A program made the translations under genes and the position numbers. Positions 7,201-7,695 of a stretch of 7,695 bases of DNA are shown in pieces. The first letter of the stretch is position 1. Each line of letters opens with the position of its first letter. Under the pieces are notes generated by a model. The model searched no databases. It was given only the letters and a program-made list of their open reading frames with translations, and was not told the DNA's origin. This DNA comes from Omnitrophica WOR_2 bacterium RIFCSPHIGHO2_01_FULL_52_10 (GTDB taxonomy: Bacteria; Omnitrophota; Gorgyraeia; Zapsychrales; Zapsychraceae): the NCBI GenBank assembly GCA_001805565.1, contig MHGM01000091.1, positions 1,652-9,346 on the forward strand, in the 5' to 3' direction.

Positions 7201-7423
7201 AGCGAAATTCATCCGTTTTCGCGCGCAGCTGCGCCGGCGTCAGAGAAGCCATCTGGCTTTCCAGCGCGTTGATCCTGGAAACGGTCGCGGAAAACTTCTT
7301 TAAAACTTGAACGGAAGGTAAAGGCAGGTCCATAGGCACATGGACCGCGACCTTTGGATCCAGCCGATCAATGAACCGCTGGGTACTGGGGACGACTTGT
7401 TTGCGAATCAGAAAGTCAAACAT
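4295..7423 (-). CDS. secA: Preprotein translocase subunit SecA
   Basis: SecA is the ATPase motor that pushes unfolded preproteins through SecYEG. All hallmark motifs are present in the 1042-residue protein: Walker A MATGEGKT (168-175), TVNDYLA (196-202), [16 protein letters not shown] (241-256), Walker [15 protein letters not shown] (274-287), [10 protein letters not shown] (526-535), [14 protein letters not shown] (577-590), [21 protein letters not shown] (646-666), HSD helix [11 protein letters not shown] (859-869) and the C-terminal zinc motif [13 protein letters not shown] (C1027, C1029, C1038, C1039), which binds SecB or ribosomes in relatives. It is longer than E. coli SecA (901 aa) for three reasons: about 23 extra N-terminal residues, a charged helical insertion at about 80-127 before [11 protein letters not shown], and a repeat-rich C-terminal linker (about 940-1018). 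The start at 7423 is uncertain: only GAAG, 2 nt away, precedes it, within a repeat; M31 (7333) is an alternative. prfB lies 102 bp upstream, a common neighbour of secA. Confidence 0.97.
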   Translation of the reverse strand: MFDFLIRKQVVPSTQRFIDRLDPKVAVHVPMDLPLPSVQVLKKFSATVSRINALESQMASLTPAQLRAKTDEFRSRYQQMIAKEKENLQQLEDLYWKAVTAEDKNDLQNQIDAARKDFRATRKKILDSILPEAFAVVRETGKRVLNMRHFDVQLIGGMVLNEGNIAEMATGEGKTLVATLPAYLNALTSEGVHVVTVNDYLASRDRAWMGPIYEFLGLTIGVIEHDMAPASRQQAYGCDITYGTNNEFGFDYLRDNMVISRRDMVQRGHYFAIVDEVDSILIDEARTPLIISGPAEESTDKYYRAYEISRQLTGRRIADESQEKLSAKYRGEEEDLAKGFDYVADEKTKAVSLSEAGEEKAAKLFGIANIHDMETIEYRHHILQALKAKEFFAKDVEYVVRDGEVLIVDEFTGRLMPGRRWSDGLHQAVEAKEGIRIERENQTLATITFQNYFRMYEKLSGMTGTAYTEANEFKQIYNLDVAAIPANRKLQRVNHADCIYKTIKEKFHAVVTEIEEFHKRGQPVLVGTISIEKSEMLSKMLKQKGIAHQVLNAKYHEREAHIIAQAGRHQAVTIATNMAGRGTDIMLGGNAEHLAKSLAEEKLEDKNDHAQRDELTRKFIEQFRQQVREEHEKVVAAGGLHVLGTERHESRRIDNQLRGRQGRQGDPGSSRFYVSLEDDLMRLFASDRIMGIMDKLGMEEGQVLEHPWLTMAIENAQKRVEAHNFEIRKHLLEFDDVMNRQREAIYSIRRYVLESHDVKHLMLESIEQMAAGVVATYALAGDQEAGFDVEGLDLYLKTKFHFDLGGQKSTLAGMPQEQIQGSITQGLLALYETKEKDIGAEQLRQMERMLLLQTIDAKWKDHLYAMDQLKEGIGLRSFAQRDPVIEYKREGFAMFQTMYDSIHQEVTEMIFKIQRVDPSARMRSVFGSVPQKLVHDEISSLSAGQVLSKAKPYTGQAGLSAARLSARQGQAGLSGQRPPSASLARGGPPVSSAMPTGHNIPGEAPLPPPSPAPVRHTEPKVGRNAPCPCGSGKKYKKCCGGS
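4472..4605. repeat. Palindromic repeats inside the secA C-terminal linker, kept in frame
   Basis: This stretch encodes about residues 940-984 and is crowded with small repeats. Hairpin GGCGAG-G-CTCGCC is at 4472-4484; CCTGCCTGTCCC is repeated directly at 4509-4520 and 4551-4562; GACAGGC-CT-GCCTGTC is a palindrome at 4545-4560; AAGGC-TTC-GCCTT is a hairpin at 4567-4579; GGCAGACAGGC occurs at 4541-4551 and 4595-4605. The encoded peptide is low-complexity, with GQAGLSA and GQAGLSG as twin copies. It resembles extragenic palindromic elements that have entered coding sequence, as described for Rickettsia palindromic elements, though these are not the same sequence. Confidence 0.7.
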
Positions 7424-7426
7424 AAC

Positions 7427-7528
7427 TTCAGTGTTCAGTGTTCAGTGTTCAGTGTTCAGTGTTCAGTGATCAGTGATCGGTGGTCAGCATCTGAACACTG
7501 ACCACTGGCCACTGGCCACTGACCACTA
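7427..7528. repeat. Tandem heptamer array followed by its inverted copy, between prfB and secA
   Basis: Six perfect TTCAGTG units run from 7427 to 7468, then ATCAGTG, ATCGGTG and GTCAGCA. From 7496 the inverted unit follows as CACTGAC, CACTGGC, CACTGGC, CACTGAC, CACTA. The two halves are complementary at most positions and could fold into one long stem centred near 7489-7492. The array fills the whole prfB-secA gap, supplies the last bases of prfB (its stop is at 7526-7528) and ends 3 nt before the secA ATG, so it provides the secA leader and any ribosome-binding site (only GAAG). Unit number probably varies by slippage. I see no promoter in it. Confidence 0.85.
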
Positions 7529-7695
7529 CTTTTCTGGTTTTCTTTTCAAATACGCCTCAATAAACAACCGCAGATCCCCGTCCATCACTTTGGTGACGTT
7601 GCCGGTCTCGACGTCGGTGCGGTGGTCTTTGACCATTGTGTAGGGATGCATGACGTAGGAGCGGATCTGGCTGCCCCATTCGATCTTTTGTTTCT
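7526..7695 (-). CDS. prfB: Peptide chain release factor 2, C-terminal end (5' part outside window)
   Basis: Release factor 2 recognises UGA and UAA stop codons and triggers peptide release. Only the last 55 residues are present: [18 protein letters not shown], then [15 protein letters not shown] and [18 protein letters not shown] before a TAG stop. The SQIRSYV..PY..VKDHRT...GNV...DGD...FI.AYL pattern is characteristic of the RF2 C-terminus rather than RF1. The GGQ loop, the stop-codon recognition motif and any programmed frameshift site lie beyond the right edge. It precedes secA on the same strand; whether the two are cotranscribed depends on read-through of the repeat-filled gap. Confidence 0.93.
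   Translation of the reverse strand, partial: KQKIEWGSQIRSYVMHPYTMVKDHRTDVETGNVTKVMDGDLRLFIEAYLKRKPEK

Noticed and set aside
7427..7528. CRISPR-like repetition.
   Set aside because: Units are 7 bp with no unique spacers, and the second half is inverted; it is a simple tandem and mirror array.

Overview
The window reads as a piece of the chromosome of a diderm (Gram-negative-type) bacterium. Every gene I can support lies on the minus strand. In transcription order (high to low coordinates) they are: the 3' end of prfB (peptide release factor 2), secA (preprotein translocase motor), an Orc1/Cdc6-like AAA+ ATPase, lnt (apolipoprotein N-acyltransferase), a small four-helix membrane protein, and a four-helix membrane protein fused to a response-regulator receiver domain that runs off the left edge. 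Lnt implies lipoprotein maturation and hence an outer membrane. The architecture, the long SecA and the many GC-rich palindromic repeats remind me of uncultivated lineages such as Omnitrophota, but that is an impression, not a demonstration.

Region by region. 7526-7695: prfB C-terminus. 7424-7525: a short intergenic gap filled by tandem 7-bp repeats (TTCAGTG) followed by the same unit inverted, running to the secA start codon. 4295-7423: secA, intact, with an extra charged helical segment near the N-terminus and GC-rich palindromic repeats inside the C-terminal linker that stay in frame. 4013-4294: an element with 18-bp terminal inverted repeats and a GC-rich inverted-repeat core (MITE-like), then an AT-rich promoter/dyad region for the ATPase. 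2777-4012: the ATPase, visibly more AT-rich than its neighbours, probably acquired. 2635-2776: a 142-bp gap with hairpins and a possible fragment of a plus-strand gene. 1-2634: lnt, the four-TM protein and the membrane receiver protein. The lnt stop overlaps the next start by 4 bp and the last gap is 18 bp, so this looks like an operon.

Functionally, secA and lnt serve envelope biogenesis: SecA drives preproteins through SecYEG, and Lnt adds the third acyl chain to lipoproteins exported by that route. The two downstream membrane proteins may sense or regulate the same envelope, but nothing in the sequence proves it. The ATPase interrupts this set and is flanked by a MITE-like element on one side and a possible gene remnant on the other, which is what an insertion between secA and lnt would leave.
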